Below, piece after piece: positions 52,501-62,686 of a stretch of 64,000 bases of DNA (position 1 is the first letter of the stretch; every line of letters starts with the position of its first letter). The position numbers and the translations under genes are program-made. Origin of the DNA: Certhia americana (Eukaryota > Chordata > Aves > Passeriformes > Certhiidae); the NCBI GenBank assembly GCA_018697195.1, contig JAGMWU010000067.1:4986-68985 (forward strand). The letters run 5' to 3'. The notes below the pieces were generated by a model. That model had not been told where the DNA came from, did no database searches, and saw only the letters and a list, made by a program, of their open reading frames with translations.

Positions 52501-55230
52501 ATTTGTCTCTGAGACAAGTTCTCCAGCACTGAAAATAAGCAAGAGTTTTATATGAGCATGGTCTGTGGCATCAAACCTCAAGTTTTCTGGAGAAGGAAAC
52601 TTTTCTATGTAACTGCACAGAATTCACAAGTATCAGTTTGCCTTTCTGAGTAGTTTGGTAGTTAAAGTCTGACCCATACAGCAAAGTATAACCAGTGTCA
52701 TCTTACTAGATGTACCAAGACTACAATCTTTCAGAGTACATGAACACCATGGAACAGACCTAAAGACATTTTTTTTTTCACCATAAGAGTAAAGTTAGAG
52801 CACTGTTGTCCTCACAGAATTGTAAAATCTTGTCATGCAAGAATTATAGAGACTTTTTGTTTACCAACACAAGGTGATGCAGACTATCTTCATCTCAAAA
52901 TCCAAACAAACATGCTTTGGAAAGACACCTGTGTCAGCCTATCAAATATCAAGAAAAAAAATTCCCTTCCAGCTCACTTATTAGAACATTGTATTTCTTG
53001 TTATAACAGAAAAGGTATGAAACTCACTGCCTTAAAAATAAATTATTTAAATGAATCACAGCAGGGAGTATAGAGGAGTTAAAAAAACATATTATAATAA
53101 AAAAAAAAAACATTCAAGGGAGAAAAATTATGGTCTCTAAGCTTAGATGAATGATCATTCATGAATTTGACCCAAACTTCCATAACCTCAGGAAAAAGTA
53201 AAACATACAAACATTAGTTAATGCTGTTTCCATTTGCTTCCTTTGTAAAACATGAATTTTGATTTAATAAACTAGCCTTGACCCTGCAGCCTTCCTCCTG
53301 CAGTCAGTGCTATCACATGAAGACTGCAGAACTGATCACATGAAAGAAATCCAAAATGCTTTTCATGCCACACTCAAGTTTAATCATAACTGGCACTGTG
53401 GCAGATCTTATCTTTAAAAATGTGATTATTTTTCCCAAAGAAAATGCTGTTAAGCAGAAAGAGGTGGCAAAAGTAGCTGTTAATTCCCCAAATCCTGAAA
53501 AGTAAACTTTTACAGAAGCTCACAGAGAGTTTCGATGCTAATTTGAGAAGTTCTCTCTATCTCTTAACCATTTAGAATAATTTTTTTATGTATTTCAAAT
53601 AATAATTTGAATCACTCCCACTTATTCCATGCACTAAGTGTGCCACAGCCAGCTGCCAAGTCTTGCATCCCTTTTTCCACAAATATTTGTGCAGGAACAT
53701 CCTTTGTTCATTCATTACTCAGCCCTGTGGGATCCTGCCTCTCAACGGGGACTGCCAGTGCTAATTCAATATAAATGCTGAGCCAATATAATATTCCAAA
53801 TCTTTCACTGACAGTGTTGTGAAAAAGAGAAAAGTTGTATATATTCTGTAAACCTGAAGAAAATTCAATACTTCATGACTGGCAAGGGATCAGGAGGGAT
53901 AGAGGACCATGCTTTATTATTAATCCTGTTTAAGCTGCTGTATCATATAAATGCAAAAATCCATCTTAGCAAAGACTTTAGCAGCTTCCAAAATTATGAA
54001 AGAGAAAATAAGTGTTTGGTTTGTAATTCTCCACTATGATCTCAGAATTCTGCTCCTTAGTTCAGAGCTGTTCCAGATGATTCCCATTCCAGTTGGCTTC
54101 CCTTAGACACGGGAGAGACAGAAACCATTTCAAAGCAAGGAGGGGAGAGGAGCCTGGCAAGTGAAGAATCATCAGCACCACTTTAGCAGAGAAGGTAGCA
54201 GGCACTTTCAAGACTCTCACTGATATCCCAATTTACAGTATGAACTCGACATTAGTTGGGATATCTTCAAAACTGAGATATGTTGTTGTGGGCTTCCTGC
54301 TGAGGAATTGTGCTGTCATAGCCAGAGGATGGAGCTTGTTGAGACATGTATCAATTTTGTGTATGTTTTGACTCTTTACAAAAATCTCTCATTTAAGAAA
54401 TGGAGTATGTGGTTTCTTTCCTATCCAAATGCAGGAAAGTACCTGGCAGACGAAGCGAGGTGCAGAATTAATAGCATGGGAGTCTAGAGAGGAAATCCTC
54501 AATACCTCCCTACAAAATTGGTTTATGCAATCAATTTTGGTGCAAGTCAGATGACCATTGTGAGGCTATACCTGAACTACTTCCTTACCAGTAGGGAGTA
54601 CTTAACTCCCCACACCTGGAGCAACTGAACTCTTACTCTTCTTGTTTCCTGAAAGTGTAACAGCGGCTGCCAGGGCAGTCCCTGCTGCTGAGTATGCCAC
54701 TGGAGGTTGAGCTGAGTTCTCTTCTGTTGTGAGTTGATTTCACATCTACTCTATAAATCATTATTCACTTTTTGCAACACTTTGCACTTCTAACTGTGGA
54801 ATCACACTGTTCTCCACACAGGCCAAAACACATGCTTTGGCTAGCTGTTGCTATTTCATCTCTCAAAACTTCCTTGCCCTACTGCTTATCATTCTTGTAT
54901 AGTGCTTTATTTGGTCATGTACTCTCATAATGCCTTTAAAAGACAGCTACATAATTGTTTTATGTTAAACATTGTCTTTCTCTTTTCTCATTTCTGTATT
55001 AAAGTTTTTTATTAGGGTTCCTATTAATGTAGGAAGAACATGTACTCAATGTGTGAATATGCACTACCAGAGTTGAAAGTACAGGCAATAGACCAAATTC
55101 TGTTCAGGTATAGTATTTGCTAAAATGGTGATGGCTTCTGTCTAGAACTCCTTCAGCTCCCGTGGAACAGCTTGCTCTCCCTCCTACCCCAGGGTTTTAG
55201 CACGTTCTCTTGCTCCAGTTCAGCCACAGA
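46560..55230. other. Intergenic DNA, no gene recognised
   Basis: AT-rich sequence with A-rich runs (49837-49853 and its A/C-rich tail; 53098-53110). GC-richer patches at 48120-48330 and 50047-50190 have frames open on both strands but no domain. The interval 52150-55230 has no open frame of note at all. Confidence 0.5.
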
Positions 55231-55350
55231 AAGCCTCGATGGCTTTTGCTCAGGTGAGGTTGTCAGGGGCACGAGCTGAGAGCCGGGACAGCACTGCCCC
55301 GTGGAACCTCGTGCTCCGGTTCAGGGCTTTGCCGAGGCAGCCGCCGCTGC

Positions 55351-55552
55351 CCAGGTGTGCCCAGGTGTGCCCAGGTGTGCCCAGGTGTGCCCAGGTGTGC
55401 GCTGCCGCTGTCCAGGTGTGCCCAGGTGTGCCCAGGTGTTTCCAGGTGTTTCCAGGTGTGCCCAGGTGTGCCCAGGTGTGCCCAGGTGTGCGCTGCCGCT
55501 GCCCAGGTGTGCCCAGGTGTGCCCAGGTGTGCCCAGGTGTGCCCAGGTGTGC
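55351..55552. repeat. Minisatellite of 18 CCAGGTGTGC units in a higher-order pattern
   Basis: Ten-base units are arranged as 5 + 8 + 5, separated by two 11-base spacers GCTGCCGCTG(T/C) at 55401-55411 and 55492-55502. A related GCCGCTGC precedes the first block. Two units in the middle block carry GTTT instead of GTGC. Each unit holds a CAGGTG E-box (the ZEB/SNAI core) that overlaps AGGTGTG, the T-box half-site. The array ends about 680 bases before the end of the probable first exon of ZBTB43. Frames open through it on both strands are repeat artefacts. Confidence 0.95.
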
Positions 55553-56055
55553 GCCGGCCCGGGCTGCATCGCCGGCTGGTAACCAGCCGGGAGGACCGGT
55601 CCAGCTGGAGTCTTTGTGATGAATTTAAAAACTAGTGTCGCTCGCTTTCTTTAAAAAGTATTAAAGTCTAATCATAGTTAATCCTAAATTTCTGTCTGTT
55701 TCTCGGGGGCCTTTTCCCGCAGGAAGGGTCGGTGTCGGACCCGGCAGGGCCGTTCCGGGCGGGGAGCGGGGCTGAGCCGTGCCGAAGTTCCAGGCGGGTG
55801 CGTTGGGAGCGCGCCCAAGGGAACGGCCCGGCTGTGGGACAATGTCCGTGCCCCGCACGGAACACGCGGGCCGGCCAGCACCGGGCCAGCTCGGTACACC
55901 TGTAGTGTGTGGTGGTCCCCTGCTGGCAGTGCCCAGCGCAGCGCTGAGGGAGGGCAGAGGCCGGGCCGGGCCGGCAGAGCCGAGCCCAGCGGGTTTGGGG
56001 CCGGGCACCGCTCCTGAGGAGCGCGGCGGGGCGATCCCTGCGCTCCCACACGGGG

Positions 56056-56069
56056 ACAGCAGGGGGCGC
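56056..56069 (+). promoter_or_regulatory. Near-consensus CTCF site
   Basis: ACAGCAGGGGGCGC matches the CTCF core at 13 of 14 positions by eye. It lies about 200 bases upstream of the exon 1 donor, between the desert and the gene, where an insulator or loop anchor would be plausible. Occupancy is inference. Confidence 0.55.
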
Positions 56070-56120
56070 CGCCGCACCCACGGGAAAGCGCCCCCCCGCG
56101 GCCCGCCGCTGGGCGATCGT

Positions 56121-56172
56121 CACGTGACCGGGACGCGGAAGTGCCCGCAGGAAGGGGGGCAGCCACTTCCGG
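56121..56172. promoter_or_regulatory. ZBTB43: E-box and paired ETS sites at the core promoter
   Basis: CACGTG (56121-56126) is followed by GCGGAAGTG and, about 20 bases later, the opposite-facing CACTTCCGG. This arrangement suggests a TATA-less start in the next few dozen bases, which sets the probable 5' end of exon 1. Confidence 0.6.
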
Positions 56173-56174
56173 TG

Positions 56175-56257
56175 CGGGCCGCGGTGGGCGCGGGCAGGGC
56201 CGGGGCCGGGGCCGCACCGACAGCGTCCCGCTATGAGACAGACGCCGCCACCCGCAG
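56175..56257 (+). other. ZBTB43: ZBTB43 exon 1 (5' untranslated; 5' end approximate)
   Basis: The 3' boundary is set by a strong donor, CCCGCAG followed by GTGAGA, at 56257/56258. The start is placed just after the ETS sites and may be off by tens of bases. ATG at 56233 opens a short upstream frame that crosses into the next exon. In known vertebrates the first exon of ZBTB43 is likewise non-coding. Confidence 0.6.
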
Positions 56258-56384
56258 GTGAGACGCTGCTGCTCGTCACCCCCGGGAGGCCGTGCTGCCG
56301 CCGGGCCCGGTCCACAGGTCCGCGCTGGGGCGGGGCGGCGCTCGCGGCCTTCCCGCTTCCGCCGGTCCCGCGCTCTGTCGGGCC

Positions 56385-56541
56385 GGGTCGGTGTCCCCGG
56401 CGGGACCGGGACCGGGACCGGGTCGGTGTCCCCGGCGGGACCGGGGCCGGGGCCGGGACCGGGTCGGTGTCCCCGGCGGGACCGGGACCGGGACCGGGAC
56501 CGGGTCGGTGTCCCCGGCGGGACCGGCACCGGCACCGGGGC
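56385..56541 (+). repeat. GC minisatellite, four units of 35-41 bases, G-quadruplex prone
   Basis: Four copies start GGGTCGGTGTCCCCGGCGGG at 56385, 56420, 56461 and 56502. They differ in the number of GGGACC or GGGGCC six-base subunits (35 or 41 bases per unit). The third unit carries GGGACC repeated several times, a canonical G3N3 quadruplex pattern on the non-template strand of ZBTB43, beginning about 130 bases after the exon 1 donor. Confidence 0.92.
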
Positions 56542-57049
56542 CGCTCCGGGCCGAGCACGCTGGCAGCATCGCGGCGCTCCTGGGACGGCCAGAGATCCAA
56601 ATCTGCGTGTGCAGAGGGCGAGGAACACCCTGCTAGCACTTACTGGGAGCAATGCTATTTTAAAGCGACTGAAATGTGACTTGTGTGTTCTACTCAATTC
56701 TGCAGTATGGAGATTATTTTTTACAAATAATCGAAGTAGAAAAACTTTATTCTTTATGAGTTTGGAGTAAAAGTGCAAAAGAAAACAGATTGTAGAAGGA
56801 GGGAGTGAAAACCCTTTCGAAAACTGGTTTGCTTGACTTGTATGACTTGGCTAATTGAACGTATTTTACTTACATTTTGTCTGCGTGAGAATTAAAATAC
56901 AAAAATAGTCTGCTACGATCTGGAAATGGTTTTGTGGTGACATGCTGACTCCCTGCTGAAAGATAGTGGTTTAGACTTCCAGTAATTGTATATAAGTTCT
57001 ACAGGCATCTGTCTTTAAATTTCAGTTGAACATCTTTTTTGTTTTGTAG

Positions 57050-57098
57050 ACAAGTATTGAAAAATAAAATCTTAAATCTGAGAATATTCTGAAGGGAG
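57050..57098 (+). other. ZBTB43: Possible alternative untranslated exon of ZBTB43
   Basis: A good acceptor (CTTTTTTGTTTTGTAG, ending 57049) and a good donor (GAG followed by GTAAGG at 57099) enclose 49 bases. Several 5' UTR exon combinations would be expected for this gene. If included, the upstream frame from 56233 would stop at TGA inside this exon. It has no coding role. Without transcript data this remains a prediction. Confidence 0.35.
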
Positions 57099-58527
57099 GT
57101 AAGGAACGGCATCTGTATAAGAAAATCTGATTGTTTCAAAAATATATATGTAACATATACCATGTATAAGATAACTTGAAATAAGTAAATAATGTCAAAG
57201 TGTTTTAAGCAAAGTGGTAAGAAAAATTAAGAATTTGCAGGTGCAGTATTCTGTTGCTCACTGTAAAAATATTGGTAGCTGGTTCTGTTCTGAAGAGGAT
57301 TGGTGCTTTGAGGAAAAGAACCTGAGGAGTGCTGGAGACAGTAAATTTAAAGGTGCTCTTCTGCAATTATGTGGGTAACTTAGGGAACTTCATGGAAGGG
57401 CAACTTCATGGAACATAATGAAGGAAACCACTGGCTGCTCCATGGCTCTTCAGGAATCCCATACCACTCAATTTACACATTATCAAATAGAAAAATTGCA
57501 CAAGTTTAACTTACTCAAGCAGTTAATGTTTGTCTGTCATAGTGGCATTTAAATTCCTTTAATTTCTAATTACAATAACGTGCAGATTTATCTTAAATTC
57601 AATTTAAAATTTCAAGTATGCATTTGAAAAAGTTTGATTACTGCTTAAAGGGTTGTTAACTATGTAGTAAAACATCTGGATTATGTGAGAATGCAGATGT
57701 GACAATATGGGAGCTCCTAGCTGAGATTCTGGCATGTAATTGTTATGTTGTTACACATACACAAGGAAAAGGCAGGAAAAGTTCTGTGCAGCAAAGGTAT
57801 CAATTTCTTGATTGACATTTTAAATTCTGTATGATTTCCCTAAAAGGAGCATTATAACCCTAATCCAAATATCTCAATAAGCTTGGAAGTAAAAATTGTA
57901 CAAGCTGTTGCTGTTCCTCCTTTCAATTAATGAAACAATAGGGAAATGCATGAGAAGGGTCATAAGCCTCATTCTTAGAGGCGTTCTGCCTGTGCTTCCA
58001 GTGTCATCCTGTGAGCTGACAGGGTTGCTTTTGAAAAATTGGTCGTATCTGAAATATTTCATGAGTAAAATCAGTGTTTGTTGGGGGATCAGTGAGATGA
58101 TTTTGTTGGCATTTGAAATACAGAATCTTTCATATACTGGTACAAACTGTGGGACATCCTGGAGTTAGAACTCTACTGTATAATGGTTTTTTCGTTACCC
58201 TGAACTCGTGTTTGAAATGCTTACTCTATCCCAGCTGGATAACTGTCTGTTTGTAGTTCCTGCTGTAGTTGATGAATCCTCTTGGAGAGAGGAAACACAA
58301 CAAAATACGCTGGCATAGCAATTTATGGCCTTACTACAGCTTTCAGAAGAGAGAAATGAGGTGGCTTGTTATAAATTCAATAGTGGCAGCAGAACAGGTT
58401 CCAGAAAATGTAGAGTTCCATGTGGGTCTGTTAAGAAAAAAGAAAAAGTGTATAAAAGTGTATAAGAAAATGGAAAGGTCAATACATGACCAAGCAGAAT
58501 TTCTAATTTTTTTTTTTTTTCTTGCAG

Positions 58528-58550
58528 CACAACACTAAATTTGTAATGAA
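58528..58550 (+). other. ZBTB43: 5' untranslated leader of the coding exon, with an upstream ATG
   Basis: The exon starts after CTTGCAG. The upstream frame from exon 1 (ATG 56233), if spliced directly, ends at TAA 58536-58538 after 11 codons. A second ATG at 58546 lies five bases before the main start in another frame and runs to TAA 58618-58620. The main ATG has G at -3 and G at +4, a strong context, so leaky scanning or reinitiation would be needed. Confidence 0.55.
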
Positions 58551-59945
58551 ATGGAGTCTGGGTCAAGCTCCTTTCGAGTGGAGTTTCCAGATTTTTCTAG
58601 CACCATTTTGCAGAAGTTAAACCAACAGCGCCAGCAAGGACAATTATGTGACGTGTCCATTGTGGTTCAGGGCCATCTCTTCAGAGCCCATAAAGCTGTT
58701 CTTGCAGCTAGTTCACCTTACTTCTGTGATCAGGTTCTCCTGAAAAACAGCAGGCGAATAGTCCTGCCTGATGTGATGAATCCCAGAGTATTTGAAAACA
58801 TTCTTCTGTCTACCTACACAGGCCGGCTGGTAATGCCTGCGCCAGAAATTGTTAGTTACCTGACAGCAGCAAGTTTCCTTCAGATGTGGCATGTAGTGGA
58901 TAAGTGCACTGAAGTGCTTGAGGGAAACCCAACAGTTCTGTGTCAGAAGATGAATCATGGCAGTGACCATCAGTCCCCAAGCAGTAGTAGTTACAATGGC
59001 CTTGTTGAAACCTTTGAACTTGGCTCTGGAGGACAGACAGAATTCCACAAAGTGCAGGAACTAAGGGATGGTGAAAATGAAGAAGAGAGCTCTAAAGATG
59101 AACTGTCGTGTCAGCTGACAGAACACGAGTACCTTCCCAGTAATTCTTCAACAGAACACGACAGACTTAGCACTGGAATGACCAGTCAGGATGGGGAAGA
59201 GGGAACCAGTGATAGTGCAGAGTACCAGTACACCAGACCAATGTACAGCAAACCCAGCATCATGTCTCACAAGCGGTGGATCCATGTGAAACCAGAAAGG
59301 TTTGAACAAGACTGTGAAGGCGTTGATAATCCTTATGATGAACACCAAGTTTCTGAATCCATGAATGCCATCCAGGCAGATCACTCAATCCAGTCTTCAG
59401 GTGTTGAAGATTTTCACATAGGTGACAAAAAGATGGAAGCAGAATTCGATGAACAGGCAGATGAAAGTAATTACGATGAACAAGTTGACTTCTATGGCTC
59501 GTCTATGGAAGAATTTTCTGGTGAAAGGGCAGATGGAAATTTAAGTGCTCATAGACAGGATCTCATGATGGCAGCAGGCTATGGTGAAAGCATTGATATG
59601 GCTGCTGGGATTAAAGAAGAAACATCTCTCACTGGATTCTCCCATGCCGACAAGCTCTATCCTTGTCAGTGTGGAAAAAGCTTTACACACAAAAGTCAGA
59701 GAGATCGGCATATGAGTATGCACCTTGGTCTTCGACCTTATGGCTGTGGTGTCTGTGGTAAGAAATTCAAAATGAAACACCATCTTGTAGGCCATATGAA
59801 AATTCATACAGGCATAAAACCATATGAGTGTAACATCTGTGGGAAAAGATTTATGTGGCGGGACAGTTTTCATCGGCATGTGACCTCTTGTACCAAGTCC
59901 TATCAGGCTTCTAAAGCTGAGCAGAGTACTACTGAAATGAACTAA
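58551..59945 (+). CDS. ZBTB43: Zinc finger and BTB domain-containing protein 43
   Basis: 464 residues in one exon, close to the mammalian length. The N-terminal BTB/POZ domain spans about residues 23-125 and includes LCDVSIVVQGHLFRAHKAVL (32-51), the dimerisation fold that also recruits co-repressors. The acidic middle (about 165-350) has little predicted structure and two SUMO-type sites, VKPE (246-249) and IKEE (354-357). Three zinc fingers follow: finger 1 with C372/C374/H387/H391 (unusual one-residue cysteine spacing), finger 2 with C399/C402/H415/H419, and finger 3 with C427/C430/H443/C447 (C2HC). HTGIKPY links fingers 2 and 3. The protein is expected to be a nuclear, sequence-specific repressor; in mouse germ cells it has been linked to Z-DNA remodelling and DNA methylation. 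The start is supported by the Kozak context and the acceptor 23 bases upstream. The identity rests on near-continuous resemblance to known ZBTB43 proteins. Confidence 0.97.
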   Translation: MESGSSSFRVEFPDFSSTILQKLNQQRQQGQLCDVSIVVQGHLFRAHKAVLAASSPYFCDQVLLKNSRRIVLPDVMNPRVFENILLSTYTGRLVMPAPEIVSYLTAASFLQMWHVVDKCTEVLEGNPTVLCQKMNHGSDHQSPSSSSYNGLVETFELGSGGQTEFHKVQELRDGENEEESSKDELSCQLTEHEYLPSNSSTEHDRLSTGMTSQDGEEGTSDSAEYQYTRPMYSKPSIMSHKRWIHVKPERFEQDCEGVDNPYDEHQVSESMNAIQADHSIQSSGVEDFHIGDKKMEAEFDEQADESNYDEQVDFYGSSMEEFSGERADGNLSAHRQDLMMAAGYGESIDMAAGIKEETSLTGFSHADKLYPCQCGKSFTHKSQRDRHMSMHLGLRPYGCGVCGKKFKMKHHLVGHMKIHTGIKPYECNICGKRFMWRDSFHRHVTSCTKSYQASKAEQSTTEMN

Positions 59946-62054
59946 GACATTAGTGCTTACATTTGTTTAGTAGAGTAAGAAAAATAAATTAATTATGCAA
60001 ATAATGTCTGGTACTTGCTATTGTACATTCTCAAAAAAAAGTTTATATGAGTATGCTGGTGTAAACAGATCAAATGTATTTTGCTTCCTGCAATATTACT
60101 TCAGGTGTTCAGTGTGTGAAGTGCATGTGGTTAATCTGAAAGGTGCCTGCAAAATGAGGTCTGAGATTGATTGTAATCACAGCAATATTTAGAAGCCGTC
60201 TTGTATTTCTAAGTCATCCAAATTCACAGTAAAACTCAGCTCTAAATTGACAGAAATCCTAAAAATACTTAGATGAAACAGGAATTCAGGTAGTACCCCT
60301 TAATGGAAGAGAAAAGTAAGGTGACCAAAGTGGGTTATACGATTCACATTTAAATGAAGAAAAAAAAAAAGAATTCCACCTCAGGTGAAGATTGCCAACG
60401 TACTTAACACGTATCATTAGGTAGTGTGCATCATTCTTTGTTGTATTGCTTAATGAAAGGCAGTGGTAAAGGTGGTTTGGCTTTCCTTTATCCACCTTCT
60501 GTTTAATTTATCTTCAGTAAAACAAATGTCTAAGTTTGTGCTGATTTCTATTTAGAGTCTGTAATGCACTTACAGTTTATCACTATATGAACTTCAGTAT
60601 ATATTAAGTATACTTTAATCTTGCTTTTCTAGGGTGTAATACTGTACAATTCATGACTTCATTAGATTTTAACTACTACATTGTGAGAGCTTCTAGAAGT
60701 GTGTGTAATAAGTATGTCTTATTAAAAAAAAAGACACCAAAAAAAAAGTAAGATGTAACATTTGGAACTTAGTCAAAATAATCAAATATTTAAAGTGTAA
60801 ATTTCTGTTCAAATTTTTGTGGCTTACTACAGTAGCAAGTACCAAACTCTGGATTCATGAACTGACTTGTTATTGGTACAAAGACTTCTTTGAGAACTTC
60901 TATCTAGTTTTAGAAACCCGATTTAGGAAAATTACAGTCAGTGATAGGTATTTATTCTTTTAATTCTTTACTATTTGAATAGTAAGAACTCTAATACAGA
61001 TTCTTGGTACTGAACTACTGTGACTAGTGATCACAAGCAGAGATGTTTACTTCCTCAAATGAAGTTGCTTGTGGAAAAAAGTAGGAAGTATGTGATTTGG
61101 ATCTTCTAATGGTACTAGGGAACATGGTACCATGCTTATGTCTGAAGTTGGGATTTTTGCTGGGAAAGTGACACTTGTTCTTTTTTAGGATGAGGATCTA
61201 CATGTAGGGCTCTCATTTACGGAGATAGAGGAGTGTGTATAGTTCTAAGGCATGCTGCCAGCTCTGCAGATTGAGTAAAGGCATCAGTTGTAAAGGTGAC
61301 AACAGGATTTTGGGGTTGAAAGCCTAATGCAGTCCAATGCAAAAGCAATTGCTTCTTAGTAAGCAAAAGCTTCTTAGTAGCTTACTGAATGAAATTTGAA
61401 GAGGAAAAAGCCTTTAGAACATACATAGAATATAATAGAAAGAGGTGATATCCAAGTACAGTGCTGTTCACATGGGGAAAATGTTAACTAGCATTAAAGA
61501 CCTGAGCCTGCCTGGCCCCAGTTTCTGTATTTGGCACTGCTGTGTGCGGGATAATGTACTGGAACAGAAGACCCTGTATGGTGAAGCAAAACCACACAAA
61601 TATTATTACACTTCAGATTCTTCTTTGAACTCCCAGTTACAAATTGTCTTAAGATACAACAGAACTGTATCCTGAAAATGAATGTCTTCTGCAAGCTGAG
61701 GGTTTTCTACTCAGTGAGCTGCAATTTCTGTAATTACTGTAATTTCTTTACTAGCATTCTACTTACAAACCCTTTTTTTTTTTTTTTAAGAGGCTCTTAA
61801 TTGTTAATCTTCTAATGCTTCAAATATTTTTTCATATGGAATTTTGTTAAAACAGCTGTTCCCAAGTACAATGAACCCATTGCTGGCAATGGGCATGAAT
61901 GATCAGCACCACAGAGTTCCTGTTCTTAGCACTTAATTGAACTCTGCAAATACCACGGTGGCCATGTTTAACCTTTGTGATCAAGGTACTGAAACAGGGA
62001 TTTTGCTCACTAACACTGTAACCTGCTTAATGTATAGAAGCACTTTGTATTTAA

Positions 62055-62130
62055 ACAAAACAAAAAACCAAAACAAACAAAAAAAACAAAAAGCCAAACA
62101 AAAAAAAACACAACAAAAAAAACAAACCAT
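62055..62130. repeat. A-rich CAAAA-type low-complexity block
   Basis: Runs of A broken by single C residues in variable CAAA / CAAAA units, within the probable 3' UTR. The lysine-rich open frame across it is an artefact. Confidence 0.85.
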
Positions 62131-62370
62131 AAAACTTTATAAGTATGTTTTTTAAACTTAGAAATTATATTCCCTCTATGGTTTGTTTACACACTGCTAA
62201 CACTGTCCTTTTTAATACTAAAAAAATACTATAATGCTCGCCTGTTTACATGAGGATAGAGGAAAGGGTTCTTGCACTCGGTGGCCCTATTTTTCCATTC
62301 TCCAAGGCCTTACCACATACATGGTGTCATTTCTGCAAGTACCATCATCACATTTGAAAGAAGGCATTAG

Positions 62371-62506
62371 AATCATAGAATGGTTTGGGTTGGAAGGAGA
62401 CTTTGAAGGTCATCTACTCAAGCCCCTTGCCATAGGCATGGACACTTTCAGCTAGGCCAGGTTGCTCAGAGCCCCATCCAACCTGGCCTTGAACATGTCC
62501 AGGGTG
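62371..62506 (-). mobile_element. CR1 LINE 3' fragment, antisense in the ZBTB43 3' UTR
   Basis: It reads AATCATAGAATGGTTTGGGT, then GGAAGGAGACTTTGAAGGTC, CCCTTGCCATAGGCATGGAC, CAGGTTGCTCAGAGCCCC, CATCCAACCTGGCCTTGAAC and TCCAGGGTG. This is the reverse complement of the CR1 3' UTR, starting from its ATTCTATGATT terminal repeat. It is heavily 5'-truncated, as most CR1 copies are, and moderately diverged. Confidence 0.95.
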
Positions 62507-62666
62507 TTTATTCACGTACTCATTTCAAGAATGATCTTGTATATTACATTAGTCCTCAGCCCCTTTCCAATTGTCACTTTAGTGTTGCATAGAAAGGTTA
62601 AGGGTGCCTCTTCCCATTTAACTATAAAAAAGGCTGGACAGAAACACCAGTCTGAAAACTGTGGTC

Positions 62667-62686
62667 AAAAAAAAAAAAAAAAAAAA
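62667..62686. repeat. Poly-A tract (20 A)
   Basis: An uninterrupted A run following GTGGTC, within the probable 3' UTR. Confidence 0.9.

Larger units (their letters stand above)
55560..56620. promoter_or_regulatory. ZBTB43: CpG-island promoter of ZBTB43
   Basis: The only long GC- and CpG-rich stretch in the window, about 1 kb, just upstream of and across the probable first exon. The core shows CACGTG (56121-56126), GCGGAAGTG (56134-56142) and CACTTCCGG (56164-56172), the last two being ETS-type sites in opposite orientations, which often sit at TATA-less housekeeping start sites. No TATA box is seen. Long antisense frames across this region (up to 364 codons) reflect lack of AT-rich stops and are not taken as genes. 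Confidence 0.85.
56258..58527 (+). other. ZBTB43: ZBTB43 intron 1 (2.27 kb)
   Basis: It runs from the GTGAGA donor to a long poly-T tract followed by CTTGCAG at 58521-58527, a strong acceptor. It contains a GC-rich minisatellite near its start and a possible 49-base extra exon; the rest is AT-rich, unique-looking sequence. The short open frames at 57896-58168 and 58269-58538 have no domain. Confidence 0.6.

Noticed and set aside
55239..55635. Several overlapping frames rich in repeated CPGVPRCAQV-type peptides
   Set aside because: These are translations of the 10-base minisatellite. All three + frames and the opposite strand are open, which is a repeat artefact.
55668..56778. Long antisense open frames (323 and 364 codons) across the CpG island
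   Set aside because: GC-rich sequence lacks stop codons, and the predicted proteins are arginine/proline/glycine-rich and include translation of the intron minisatellite in several frames. No domain is present.
58713..59879. Minus-strand open frames within the ZBTB43 coding exon
   Set aside because: They are shadows of the real + strand frame, with no domain.
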